Source of the DNA: Microbacterium sp. LWH7-1.2
Lineage (GTDB): Bacteria; Actinomycetota; Actinomycetes; Actinomycetales; Microbacteriaceae
Direction: 5' to 3'
DNA length: 64,000 nucleotides
NCBI RefSeq assembly: GCF_038397755.1
Contig: NZ_CP151637.1
Span: forward strand, 2,976,001 to 3,040,000
Shown here: positions 35,257 through 43,746 of the stretch, piece after piece
Position numbering within the stretch: the stretch's first letter is position 1
Layout: each line of letters opens with the position of its first letter
Position numbers and translations under genes: made by a program
Notes under the pieces: generated by a model
What the model saw: only the letters and a program-made list of their open reading frames with translations
Databases searched by the model: none
What the model was told of the DNA's origin: nothing

Positions 35257-36926
35257 TGGCTTCGGCAGCCCCCGCATCCGACGACCTCGCGGTCGACATC
35301 CGCGATCTGACCGTCACCTTCGCCAGCGACGCCGGTGACGTGCATGCCGTCCGCGGCGTGACACTCGACGTCCGCCGCGGCGAGGTGCTCGCGATCGTCG
35401 GCGAGTCCGGCAGCGGCAAGACGGTCACCGCCCGCACGATCCTCGGGCTCCTGCCTGAGACCGCGGTCATGAACGGCGCCGTCGTGCTCGACGGCACCGA
35501 GATCGTCGGCCTGGACAAGAAGGAGCTCCGCGAGGTGCGCGGCTCGAAGGCCGCGATGATCTTCCAGGAGCCGTCGACGGCGCTCAACCCCGTCTATACG
35601 GTCGGCTGGCAGCTCGCAGAGGGCCTGCGCGCCCACGGCAGCTACAGCAAGGCCGAGGCGAAGGCGAAGGCGATCGAGATGCTGGGCCGGGTCGGCATTC
35701 CCGACCCCGAGCGCCGGGTCGACGACTACCCGCACCAGTTCTCGGGCGGCCAGAAGCAGCGCATCGTCATCGCGATGGCCCTGGCTCTCGAGCCGACCGT
35801 CATCATCGCCGACGAGCCGACGACGGCGCTCGATGTGACGGTGCAGGCCGAGATCCTCGAGCTGCTGCGGGAGCTCCGCGATCAGGAGGGCACCGCGATC
35901 GCGCTCATCACGCACAACATGGGCGTGGTGGCCGATCTCGCCGACCGCGTCGCCGTGATGTTCAACGGCGGGATCGTCGAGACGGCCACTGCGCGCGACC
36001 TGTTCGCCGCGCCGCAGCACGAGTACACGAAGAAGCTCCTGGCCGCGGTGCCGCGCCTCGAGATCGTCGACCGGCAGCTCCCCGCGGCCGCGGCCCCGGC
36101 CGACCCCGTCGTCGAGGCGAAGGAGCTCGTCATCGAGTACGGCGGCCGGTTCGGCCGGGCGCCGTTCCGCGCCGTGGACCGCGTGAGCTTCTCGATCGCC
36201 CCGGGCGAGGTGCTCGGCCTCGTGGGTGAGAGCGGCTCGGGCAAGACGACGATCGGCCGCGCCATCGCAGGCCTCACGCCGGTCGCCGGCGGCTCGCTGC
36301 GGGTGCTGGGGACCGAGATGCTCGGCGTCAAGGAGCGGGAGTTCCGTCGCCGTCGCAGCGAGCTCGGCTTCGTGTTCCAGGACCCGGCGACGAGCTTCAA
36401 CCCGCTCTTGACCATCGGCCGCAACGTCGCCGAGCCGCTCATCGTGCACGGCGCCGCGAAGGGCGCCGCCGAGGTGCAGGCCAACGTCGATGAGCTCCTC
36501 GAGGCGGTGCAGCTGCCGAAGTCGTACGGCGAGCGGTACCCCCACGAGCTGTCCGGGGGCCAGCGCCAGCGCGCCTCGCTCGCGCGTGCCCTCGCGCTCA
36601 ACCCGAAGCTGCTGATCGCGGACGAGCCGACCAGCGCGCTCGACGTGTCCGTCCAGGCGCGCGTGCTCGAGCTGTTCGGCGAGCTGCAGAGTCAGTTCGG
36701 CTTCGCGACGCTGTTCATCACGCACGACCTCGCGGTCGTCGACATGCTCGCGCACAAGGTCGTGGTGCTGCACCACGGCACGATCGCCGAGGCCGGCCCG
36801 ACAGCCCGCGTGCTGGGCGACCCTCAGGACGCCTACACGCGGCGGCTGATCGCGTCGCTCCCGGTGCCCGACCCCGAGGAGCAGGCCGCGCGCCGCGCCG
36901 TCTGGCAGGCCACCCGCGACGAGTGA
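35256..36926 (+). CDS. ABC transporter ATP-binding protein, fused DppD-DppF type
   Basis: Two nucleotide-binding domains in one 556-residue chain. The first has Walker A VGESGSGKTVTARTIL (about 48-60), signature FSGGQKQRIVIAMALA and Walker B VIIADEPTTALDVT. The second has Walker A VGESGSGKTTIGRAIA (about 323-338), signature LSGGQRQRASLARALA and LLIADEPTSALDVS. With the two permeases and lipoprotein it makes a complete importer. The frame is open far upstream, but the ATG overlapping the permease stop is the natural start. Confidence 0.93.
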   Translation: MASAAPASDDLAVDIRDLTVTFASDAGDVHAVRGVTLDVRRGEVLAIVGESGSGKTVTARTILGLLPETAVMNGAVVLDGTEIVGLDKKELREVRGSKAAMIFQEPSTALNPVYTVGWQLAEGLRAHGSYSKAEAKAKAIEMLGRVGIPDPERRVDDYPHQFSGGQKQRIVIAMALALEPTVIIADEPTTALDVTVQAEILELLRELRDQEGTAIALITHNMGVVADLADRVAVMFNGGIVETATARDLFAAPQHEYTKKLLAAVPRLEIVDRQLPAAAAPADPVVEAKELVIEYGGRFGRAPFRAVDRVSFSIAPGEVLGLVGESGSGKTTIGRAIAGLTPVAGGSLRVLGTEMLGVKEREFRRRRSELGFVFQDPATSFNPLLTIGRNVAEPLIVHGAAKGAAEVQANVDELLEAVQLPKSYGERYPHELSGGQRQRASLARALALNPKLLIADEPTSALDVSVQARVLELFGELQSQFGFATLFITHDLAVVDMLAHKVVVLHHGTIAEAGPTARVLGDPQDAYTRRLIASLPVPDPEEQAARRAVWQATRDE

Positions 36927-36933
36927 CCCGCCC

Positions 36934-36951
36934 GCGGCGCCGTCGCGCCGC
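36934..36951 (+). terminator. Possible terminator of the ABC operon
   Basis: Inverted repeat GCGGCGC (36934-36940) CGTC GCGCCGC (36945-36951), eight bases after the ATPase stop. It is short, without a T tract. Confidence 0.4.
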
Positions 36952-37019
36952 ACGCGGGTCCGTCGGTAGCATGCGCGGAGCGGGCGGATGCGGCGGGCCC
37001 GGCCGACGGTGGAGGTTCG

Positions 37020-38828
37020 ATGAGCGGCGAGCTGGTCCTGGTCCTGGCGCTGCTGGCGATCACGATCGTGCTGTTCGCGATCGGCCGGCCCCGCATGGAC
37101 GTCGTGGCGGTCCTCGTGATCGTCGCCCTGCCGCTCACCGGGGTGCTGACCGTGCCCGAGACCCTCGCCGGCTTCGCCGATCCGAACGTGATCCTCATCG
37201 CCGCGCTCTTCGTCGTGGGCGAGGGTCTCTCACGCACGGGCGTCACCTACCGCCTCGGCGACTGGCTCTCCGCCCGGGCCGGGAAGAACACCCCGCGACT
37301 CATCGTGCTGCTCATGCTCTCGGTCGCTGCGCTCGGCGCGGTGATGAGCTCGACGGGCGTGGTCGCGATCTTCATCCCCGTGGTGCTCAGCATCGCGGCG
37401 CGGACCGGCCTCTCGCCGCGGCAGCTCATGATGCCGCTCAGCATGGCCGGCCTCCTGAGCGGCATGCTCACGCTCATCGCGACGGCGCCGAACCTCGTCG
37501 TCGACGCGGAGCTGCGCCGCATGGGCCTCGAGGGCTTCGGCTTCTTCAGCGTGACCCCGTTCGGCATCGTCATCCTGGCGCTCGGCATCGCCTACGTCCT
37601 CCTGGCGCGCCGGCTCCTCGGGGACGATCACGGCGCCTCCGGCAGCGAACGCCGCACCTTCCGCAGCCTCCTCGCGCACTATGCGGTCGACAGCAGGACG
37701 GGGCGATACCGTGTCGGCGCGGCGTCGCCCCTCATCGGCCGGACCCTCGCCGTCGCCGACCTCGCCCCGTCGCTCAGCTCGGTGCTGGGTCTCGAGCGCA
37801 CCCGCTTCCTGCGCGGGACCGCGCTCCTCACGGCCGGCGAGACGGTGGTGCAGCGGGGCGACACCCTCATCCTCGACATATCGCCGTCCCTGGCCGAGCG
37901 GCGACGACTCGACCTCGAGCGCCTCGACGTCGTGGGCGACTTCTTCGACTCGTACGCGCGGCAGGTCGGCATGGCGGAGGTGATCGTCACCCCCGACTCG
38001 GCGGCGTCGGGGCGCAGCATCCGTGAACTGCGCTTCCGTACCGAGTACGAGGTGACCGTCCTCGGGGTGCGCCATGCGGGGCACGCCGCGGGCGAGGACT
38101 TCAGCGACCGCCGGCTGCGTCCGGGTGACACGCTGCTGGTCACCGGCGGTTGGAATCAGATCCACCGGTTCCGCGAGGAAGCGCGTGACTTCGCCCCGAT
38201 GGACCTGCCGACCGAGGGCGACGAGGTCGCTCCGGCAGCCGACCGCGCGCCGTTGGCCCTGCTCAGCGTCGCCGTCATGATCGTGCTGATGGTGACCGGC
38301 ATCGTGCCGAATGTCATCGCGGGCCTGATCGCCGCGCTGATGATGGGCCTGTTCCGCGTGATCGACATGCCGTCGGCCTACCGGTCCATCCATTGGCCGA
38401 CGCTGCTGCTCATCGCGGGCATGCTGCCGTTCGCCCAGGCTCTCCAGGTGACGGGCGGCATCGATCTCGCAGCCGACGCCCTTTTGAACGCCTTCGGCGG
38501 CGCGGGTCCGGCGATCGTCCTCGCAGCCCTCTTCACGATGACCGCCGTCATCGGTCTCTTCGTCTCCAACACCGCGACGGCCGTGCTGATGGCCCCGATC
38601 GCGATCACCGCCGCCGAGCATCTCGGCGCGTCGCCGTATCCGTTCGCGATGATCGTGATGCTCGCGGCATCCTCCGCGTTCATGACGCCGGTGTCGTCGC
38701 CGGTCAACACCCTCGTCGTCGAGCCCGGACGCTACCGCTTCGGCGATTTCGTGCGGGTGGGCGTGCCGTTCACCGTGCTCGTGCTGATCGTGAGCGTCGT
38801 GATGGTGCCGCTGCTCCTGCCGCTGTAG
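37020..38828 (+). CDS. SLC13 family permease with TrkA-C domains
   Basis: The 602-residue transporter belongs to the CitT/SLC13 superfamily (sodium-coupled or related anion transport). It has N-terminal membrane segments (about 1-205, with the MSSTGVVAIFIPVVLSIAAR and LIATAPNLVVDAEL motifs), two soluble TrkA-C-like domains (about 218-300 and 315-395, for example SPLIGRTLAVADLAPSLSSV and GRSIRELRFRTEYEVTVLGV), and further membrane segments (about 415-600). The substrate may be sulfate, dicarboxylates or another anion; it cannot be told. GGTGGAGG precedes ATG 37020. The stop codon sits in the loop of a long hairpin. Confidence 0.9.
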   Translation: MSGELVLVLALLAITIVLFAIGRPRMDVVAVLVIVALPLTGVLTVPETLAGFADPNVILIAALFVVGEGLSRTGVTYRLGDWLSARAGKNTPRLIVLLMLSVAALGAVMSSTGVVAIFIPVVLSIAARTGLSPRQLMMPLSMAGLLSGMLTLIATAPNLVVDAELRRMGLEGFGFFSVTPFGIVILALGIAYVLLARRLLGDDHGASGSERRTFRSLLAHYAVDSRTGRYRVGAASPLIGRTLAVADLAPSLSSVLGLERTRFLRGTALLTAGETVVQRGDTLILDISPSLAERRRLDLERLDVVGDFFDSYARQVGMAEVIVTPDSAASGRSIRELRFRTEYEVTVLGVRHAGHAAGEDFSDRRLRPGDTLLVTGGWNQIHRFREEARDFAPMDLPTEGDEVAPAADRAPLALLSVAVMIVLMVTGIVPNVIAGLIAALMMGLFRVIDMPSAYRSIHWPTLLLIAGMLPFAQALQVTGGIDLAADALLNAFGGAGPAIVLAALFTMTAVIGLFVSNTATAVLMAPIAITAAEHLGASPYPFAMIVMLAASSAFMTPVSSPVNTLVVEPGRYRFGDFVRVGVPFTVLVLIVSVVMVPLLLPL

Positions 38829-38843
38829 CAGCGGCAGGAGCAG
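38811..38843. terminator. Hairpin enclosing the SLC13 stop codon
   Basis: Perfect 15-bp inverted repeat CTGCTCCTGCCGCTG (38811-38825) and CAGCGGCAGGAGCAG (38829-38843), whose 3-base loop is exactly the stop codon TAG. It lies between two convergent genes and may end transcription from both sides. Confidence 0.7.
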
Positions 38844-38854
38844 CGGGTGAGCGA

Positions 38855-39343
38855 TCAGGCGCTGTCGCGGATGTCGCGCGCGAAGCCCTCCGCGTGCGCG
38901 CGCAGCGCCTCGATGCGCCGCCGACGGGCGGCCACCACATCGAACCCGAGGTACGCCGGCGGCATCGGCCGGCGTGCGTTGGCCGAGCACTCGAACCGCT
39001 CGCACAGCAGGGTGCCGACGGTGTCGCCGTTGCGACCGGCCTTGCCGGCGCGCTTGGCGCCGAAGAGCACGACGTCGTTGGGCAGGGTGACGTCCTCGCA
39101 CCACGAGCACTGCGCGCGGGTGCGGGTGCGCTGCTCCGTCTGGCGCAGCAGGATGCCGACGGGCGCGTCGTCCACGGGCACCACGATGAAGCCGGCGAGC
39201 GGCTGCTTCGGGTCGCGCCAGCCGAAGTAGTCGAGCGCGTCCCAGCCCACGTGGCCGAGCTCGGGAACGACGATGGAGGTGCGCTCGCGCAGCGAGGCGT
39301 TGACGAAGGACGCGCGGATGTCCTTCTCGGTGAAGGCGTGCAT
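38855..39343 (-). CDS. FBP-domain (FusB-like, EF-G-binding) zinc protein
   Basis: The 162-residue protein has a C-terminal treble-clef zinc motif: CSWC (about 90-93) and CERFECS (about 125-131). The N-terminal half starts MHAFTEKDIRASFVNASLRE. This is the FBP C-terminal domain family related to FusB-type elongation factor G-binding proteins. The cellular role in actinobacteria is unproved; assistance to EF-G is possible. AAAGGGA precedes the ATG. Confidence 0.8.
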   Translation of the reverse strand: MHAFTEKDIRASFVNASLRERTSIVVPELGHVGWDALDYFGWRDPKQPLAGFIVVPVDDAPVGILLRQTEQRTRTRAQCSWCEDVTLPNDVVLFGAKRAGKAGRNGDTVGTLLCERFECSANARRPMPPAYLGFDVVAARRRRIEALRAHAEGFARDIRDSA

Positions 39344-39591
39344 TATTTCCCTTTCATAGGGCAGAGTTCACGAAGGGCTCGCCGAAGAGTCGGCGAAGAT
39401 CCGGATGCCGCGGACCGGTCGGTCCGCGGAGAGTCGGGCTGCGTCGCAGCAGGCCAGAGGCCCGGCGACACGCGCGGCTACCTCCGCTCGGCGCGTGGAG
39501 CGCCGAGGACCCCCTCACGCCCGCCGGGCGTCATGAACGTCGAATGCACGCCCGACAGCATACGCTCGTCGGCCGGTGCGCCTGCTCGTGC
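39344..39591. other. Intergenic spacer with GC-rich hairpin
   Basis: It holds the inverted repeat CCGCGGACC (39408-39416) GGTC GGTCCGCGG (39421-39429), directly preceded by GGATG. It is a candidate terminator for the minus-strand gene at 39592. Nothing else is recognised. Confidence 0.5.
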
Positions 39592-40791
39592 TCAGCGCAG
39601 GAGCGCCGGGGCGATCTGGGTGAAGATCCAGAACAGCACCATGACGCCGCCCACGATGATCGGCACCCACGGCACGCCGCGCTGCAGGCGACGGCCTTCC
39701 GCGGCGACACCGGGCGGGGGGCGCAGGGCATCGAGCGGCGGAGTGAAGGGAACGGATGCTGCGCCCGCCTGGCGTGTGCCGACGCCCGCCGCGGCTGCCG
39801 CCAGCCGCTCGTCGCGCCACCGCGCCCACTGCGCGAACTTCTCGAGCAGCGCGCCGACGACGGAGAAGAGCCACGCCCAGGTCGCGGGATCGAGGGTGGA
39901 GAAGTCGCGCTTGGCGTAGAGGAAGAGCCAGTCGTCGACGATCTCGACGTCGAGCGCGGCCGCGTTGTCGATGAAGCGCGCCATGATGTCGGGCGTGAAG
40001 AGATACAGTGCGTCGCGCTCGTAGTCGGCGGGGCAGTACAGCGAGAAGTACTCGTCGAAGTCGCCCTCGAGGCTGAGTCGCTGGTCCTTGTCGAAGGTGA
40101 GCGGCAGGTTCGAGCCGAACAGGCCGTTGTTGCTGGTCGCGTCGAGCACGATGTGAGGCAGCGGCGTGTCGAGCTTCACCGCGACGTAGCCCCAGTGGTG
40201 GGTCTGCCGGTTCTTGCCGGAGCCGGTCGTGTACCGGTAGTTGGCGAACTCCACGAAGCGCGGGCGGTCGCCGCGGACGAGGTCGCTGGAGTGGCGGCTG
40301 CTGCCGACGGCGAAGATCATCCCCGGAAGCCCGGGAGCGTCGAGCCGGGGCTCGTACTGCATCGCGTTCGCTCGCGCGAAGCGGTCGAGGCGGTACATGC
40401 GCTCGCTGTTGCTGCGCGCACCCCGCACGAAGAGCGTGATCCCGACGGCCGCGATGATGCCGATGACGACGATCGGCAGGAACCCGAACAGGAGCGCGAG
40501 TCCCCCGCCGTCGCCCCCGGCGGTCGCGGCGCTGACGGCACTCGTGACCAGGGTGATCGTGACGGAGCCGAACAGCACGACCACCACGAACGCGATGACG
40601 CTCACGACGAGCACCCCGAACACGGGCGAGCCCTCGAGTCTGCCGGCGCGTCGCAGCTCCTGCACGAATGCGCGCGCGGCGCCGGAAGGCACCGGTTCGA
40701 CCAGCGGGCGCGCGTCGAACGGGTACGAAGCGGGCGCTGCCGGAGGAACACTCACCCCGACCACGCTACCGGCGTCCGGCGGGGAGGCCAC
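39592..40791 (-). CDS. Hypothetical membrane protein, 399 aa
   Basis: I do not recognise the family. Two adjacent membrane segments (about 60-85, VFGVLVVSVIAFVVVVLFGS, and about 98-122, LLFGFLPIVVIGIIAAVGIT) come after a Pro-rich start. A soluble domain (about 130-330) follows, with FVEFANYRYTTGSGKNRQTH and DALYLFTPDIMARFIDNAA, then a basic linker and a last membrane segment (about 375-395). The soluble part resembles domains that judge lipid or protein partners in membrane-bound hypotheticals, but no function is claimed. Start GTG; no obvious operon partner. Confidence 0.8.
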   Translation of the reverse strand: MASPPDAGSVVGVSVPPAAPASYPFDARPLVEPVPSGAARAFVQELRRAGRLEGSPVFGVLVVSVIAFVVVVLFGSVTITLVTSAVSAATAGGDGGGLALLFGFLPIVVIGIIAAVGITLFVRGARSNSERMYRLDRFARANAMQYEPRLDAPGLPGMIFAVGSSRHSSDLVRGDRPRFVEFANYRYTTGSGKNRQTHHWGYVAVKLDTPLPHIVLDATSNNGLFGSNLPLTFDKDQRLSLEGDFDEYFSLYCPADYERDALYLFTPDIMARFIDNAAALDVEIVDDWLFLYAKRDFSTLDPATWAWLFSVVGALLEKFAQWARWRDERLAAAAAGVGTRQAGAASVPFTPPLDALRPPPGVAAEGRRLQRGVPWVPIIVGGVMVLFWIFTQIAPALLR

Positions 40792-40848
40792 GAGAGGATG
40801 GCGAGCAATCGCCGCGCTCGAGCTCGGTCACAGCGCTCAGCGCGTCGG

Positions 40849-41484
40849 TCAGGATGCGACCGCCGAGGTCGCGGCGCCGACGGGCGCCGTGGCGTACGAC
40901 GCGAGCCACGCGTCGGCGATGAGGGCCGAGCCCTGCGGCGTCGGGTGCACACCGTCGGGCGCGATGGCCCCGGCGCCGTGGGCAGCCGCGGCCGCCCCGA
41001 CGCTGTCGTGCAGCTCGACGAGCGTCGCGTCGAACCGCTCGGCGAGGCGACGTACGGCGGCCCGCTTCGGGTCGAGGTCCTCGAGCCACGCGTCCTGCCC
41101 GTCGCTCACCGGCACGAAGAACGGCTCGACGAGCAGGAACCGCTCGACGCCCGCCTCGCGTGCCGCTTCGAGCAGAGCGGTGACGGTCTCCTCGAAGTCC
41201 TCGGCGGAGGTCGGGTCGCCGCTGTCGAAGCGGCGCCACATGTCGTTGACCCCGATGTAGACCGTGAGCACGGTCGGCTCCGCGGCCAGCACGTCGTCCC
41301 AGCGCGCGGCGAGGTCGACGGCGCGGTCGCCCGCGATGCCCTTGTTGACCACGACGGCGTCCTCGCCGAGCGCCTCCGCGATGAGCCGGACGTAGCCGTC
41401 CCCCAGCGAGGCCGCGTCGCCGCGGTCGCGGCCGGCATCGGTGATCGAATCGCCGGCGAAGACGAGGCTGGTCGAGCGAGGCAT
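40849..41484 (-). CDS. SGNH/GDSL hydrolase family protein
   Basis: The 211-residue esterase/lipase-like protein has the SGNH blocks: Ser in VFAGDSITDAGRDR (about 8-20), Gly in NKGIAGDRAVDL, Asn in VYIGVNDMWRRF, and the Asp/His pair in APDGVHPTPQGSALIA near the C-terminus. There is no signal peptide, so it is probably cytoplasmic. Substrate unknown. The start at 41484 (MPRSTS) is preferred; an ATG 12 bases upstream (MGPRMPR) is also possible. Confidence 0.92.
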   Translation of the reverse strand: MPRSTSLVFAGDSITDAGRDRGDAASLGDGYVRLIAEALGEDAVVVNKGIAGDRAVDLAARWDDVLAAEPTVLTVYIGVNDMWRRFDSGDPTSAEDFEETVTALLEAAREAGVERFLLVEPFFVPVSDGQDAWLEDLDPKRAAVRRLAERFDATLVELHDSVGAAAAAHGAGAIAPDGVHPTPQGSALIADAWLASYATAPVGAATSAVAS

Positions 41485-41690
41485 CCGTGGTCCCATCGTT
41501 GGAGGTGTTCCGTCAGCATGATCGACAATCGCGTGCGCGCGGGTCGACGGCCGGCTCACCCGCAGGCCTAGTGGCGGTTCCCGCGACCATATCGCCTGCG
41601 GGGCTCACGAGGCGAGAGCGGACCGGGCGGCCGGCATCGGGGAGAATCGACGCACAAGCGCGAGAGCGCGATTCGACGCGAGGAGGCGCC

Positions 41691-42890
41691 GTGCCCGATG
41701 TCCGCCGTGACCCCGACGATCTCGCCGCGCTGCGCGAGGCATCCGACATCCTCGGCATCGACGGCCGGCTGAGCCCCGACGAGCGCGCGACGCGCGAACG
41801 GGTGCGCGCGTTCGTCGACGCCGAGCTGCGCCCCCACATCGCGGATTGGTTCGACCGCGCGCACTTCCCCGTCGAGCTCGCGCCCGCGCTCGGGCGCCTG
41901 GGCGTGCTCGGCATGGAGCTGGAGGGGTACGGATGCCCCGGCCGCAGCGCCGTCGAATACGGTCTGGCCGCGCTCGAACTCGAGGCCGGCGATTCGGGAA
42001 TCCGCACGTTCGTCTCGGTTCAGGGCTCACTGGCGATGGGATCGATCCACCGGTGGGGAAGTGAGGAGCAGAAGCAGGAGTGGCTCCCAGGCATGGCGGC
42101 GGGCGAGGTCATCGGCGCGTTCGGGCTCACCGAGCCGGGTGCAGGATCGGACCCGTCGAGCATGACGACGTTCGCCCGGCGCGACGGCGCCGACTGGGTG
42201 ATCACGGGCGCGAAGCGCTGGATCGGGCTGGCGTCGGTCGCCCAGCTCGCGGTGGTCTGGGCGCAGACCGACGACGGCGTCCGCGGCTTCATCGTCCCGA
42301 CCGACGCCGCCGGGTTCGGGATCACGGTGCTCGAGCCGAAGGGCTCCATGCGGGCGTCGGTGCAGACGGCGCTGCACTTCGACGAGGTGCGGCTGCCGGC
42401 ATCCGCTCTGCTTCCCGGAGCGCGAGGACTGCGCGGCCCGTTCTCGGCGCTCAACGACGCGCGGTACGGCATCGTGTGGGGTGCGCTCGGCGCCGGTCGC
42501 GACAGCTACGAGGCGGCCCTGCGTCACGCGCTGCGGCGCGAGCAGTTCGGGCAGCCGATCGCGGGCTTCCAGCTCACGCAGCGCAAGCTCGTCGACATGG
42601 TCGTCGAGCTGCAGAAGGGCGCCCTGCTCGCACTGCAGATCGGGCGGGCCAAGGATGCCGGCACTCTGACCCCCACCCAGATCTCGCTCGGCAAGCTCAA
42701 CAACGTGCGCGAGGCCATCGAGATCGCACGCGAGGCCCGCACGATCCTCGGCGGGGAGGGAGTGCTGCTCGAGAACTCGCCGATCCGCCACGCCGCGAAC
42801 CTCGAGTCGGTGCGCACGTACGAGGGCACCGACGAGGTGCACACGCTGATCCTCGGCCAGCACCTCACCGGGCTGGGCGCGTTCCGCTGA
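41691..42890 (+). CDS. Acyl-CoA dehydrogenase, glutaryl-CoA dehydrogenase-like
   Basis: FAD-dependent acyl-CoA dehydrogenase of 399 residues. It shows the glutaryl-CoA dehydrogenase pattern: VSVQGSLAMGSIHRWGSEEQ, FGLTEPGAGSDPSSM (flavin and substrate loop), and the catalytic Glu in TYEGTDEVHTLILGQHLTG near the C-terminus, matching the YEGTxxxHxLILGR form of that enzyme. Glutaryl-CoA dehydrogenases convert glutaryl-CoA to crotonyl-CoA in lysine and tryptophan breakdown. No pathway neighbours are present, so the substrate is inferred. GTG 41691 follows GAGGAGGCGCC; the frame is open 68 codons upstream without plausible content. Confidence 0.88.
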   Translation: MPDVRRDPDDLAALREASDILGIDGRLSPDERATRERVRAFVDAELRPHIADWFDRAHFPVELAPALGRLGVLGMELEGYGCPGRSAVEYGLAALELEAGDSGIRTFVSVQGSLAMGSIHRWGSEEQKQEWLPGMAAGEVIGAFGLTEPGAGSDPSSMTTFARRDGADWVITGAKRWIGLASVAQLAVVWAQTDDGVRGFIVPTDAAGFGITVLEPKGSMRASVQTALHFDEVRLPASALLPGARGLRGPFSALNDARYGIVWGALGAGRDSYEAALRHALRREQFGQPIAGFQLTQRKLVDMVVELQKGALLALQIGRAKDAGTLTPTQISLGKLNNVREAIEIAREARTILGGEGVLLENSPIRHAANLESVRTYEGTDEVHTLILGQHLTGLGAFR

Positions 42891-42907
42891 CGAAGGCGGG
42901 GCGCCGG

Positions 42908-42913
42908 TACACT
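42908..42913 (+). promoter_or_regulatory. Leaderless -10 element of the 42920 gene
   Basis: TACACT ends seven bases before GTG 42920, the spacing expected for transcription starting at the start codon. Confidence 0.6.
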
Positions 42914-42919
42914 CCTCGC

Positions 42920-43579
42920 GTGGAGTCCAGGTCGCTCGCCCCGATGGCGTGGGCGTGGCGCGACTCCGCCGTGGTGCGGGTGCTCGGCTCCTTCGTCTCG
43001 TGGGCCGGATTCGTGCTCTGCTTCTCGCTGCTCTACCGCGTCTCGTACGCGGTCCTGGCGCTCGGCGGGTCGTGCGCGAGCGGCGGGCCGTACGCCATCG
43101 AGGTCGAGTGTCCCGCCGCCGTGGCACTGTTCGCGCCGCTCAGCATCTTCGGCGGCCTCCTCTTCGGCGGCGTCTGGTTCCTCTTCGCCCAAGGCTTCGG
43201 CACTCCCCTCCTGGTCTGGGCGTGGCCCATCCTCTTCGTCGGCCTGAGCGTGCCCTTCTTCGTCTCCGCGGTCACGGGCTCGATCTCAGGCATCGTCGTG
43301 GGCCTGCTGTTCCTCGTCATGGGCGTGGCGCCGGTCTGGCTCCTGCTCCGTCAGCCCGACTCGTGGCTGCTCTTCCTGGGCGGGCGCAACGCAGGTGGCC
43401 GGTCGTTCGCCGCGGCCGGCGAGGGCCCGACGACGCGCCTCATCGGCCGACGGCCCGGTGCGGTCACCGATCCGGTCGCCCCGACGGTGGCGGATTGGAT
43501 GCTGTCGCTCGGCGTGCTCGGCATCTCCGTGGCGTCGGGCGTGGTCGGCGCGCAGGCGCTGTGGGATCTCGCCTCCTGA
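42920..43579 (+). CDS. Hypothetical membrane protein, 219 aa
   Basis: Integral membrane protein with about five hydrophobic segments (about 22-48, 70-95, 98-120, 122-142 and 190-215). The N-terminal half has cysteines flanking an extracytoplasmic loop (GGSCASGGPYAIEVECPA) and hydrophilic Gly/Arg-rich residues at 155-185. It resembles RDD-type small membrane proteins only loosely. GTG 42920 is chosen for the leaderless promoter; ATG 42944 is an alternative. Function unknown. Confidence 0.75.
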   Translation: MESRSLAPMAWAWRDSAVVRVLGSFVSWAGFVLCFSLLYRVSYAVLALGGSCASGGPYAIEVECPAAVALFAPLSIFGGLLFGGVWFLFAQGFGTPLLVWAWPILFVGLSVPFFVSAVTGSISGIVVGLLFLVMGVAPVWLLLRQPDSWLLFLGGRNAGGRSFAAAGEGPTTRLIGRRPGAVTDPVAPTVADWMLSLGVLGISVASGVVGAQALWDLAS

Positions 43580-43746
43580 CGCCCACCCGGAAGCGATGAC
43601 GAGGGCGCGATCTCCGTCGCGGTCGCACATCGGGCGGGACGCAACGACCCGCCCCCATTGATGAGCCACGAGCGCGGCGATAGCGTGTGCACGACGACGC
43701 TCGCCGGTCGTGGTCCGGGCGTGCGGGGGCGCGACGAGGGGGCATC

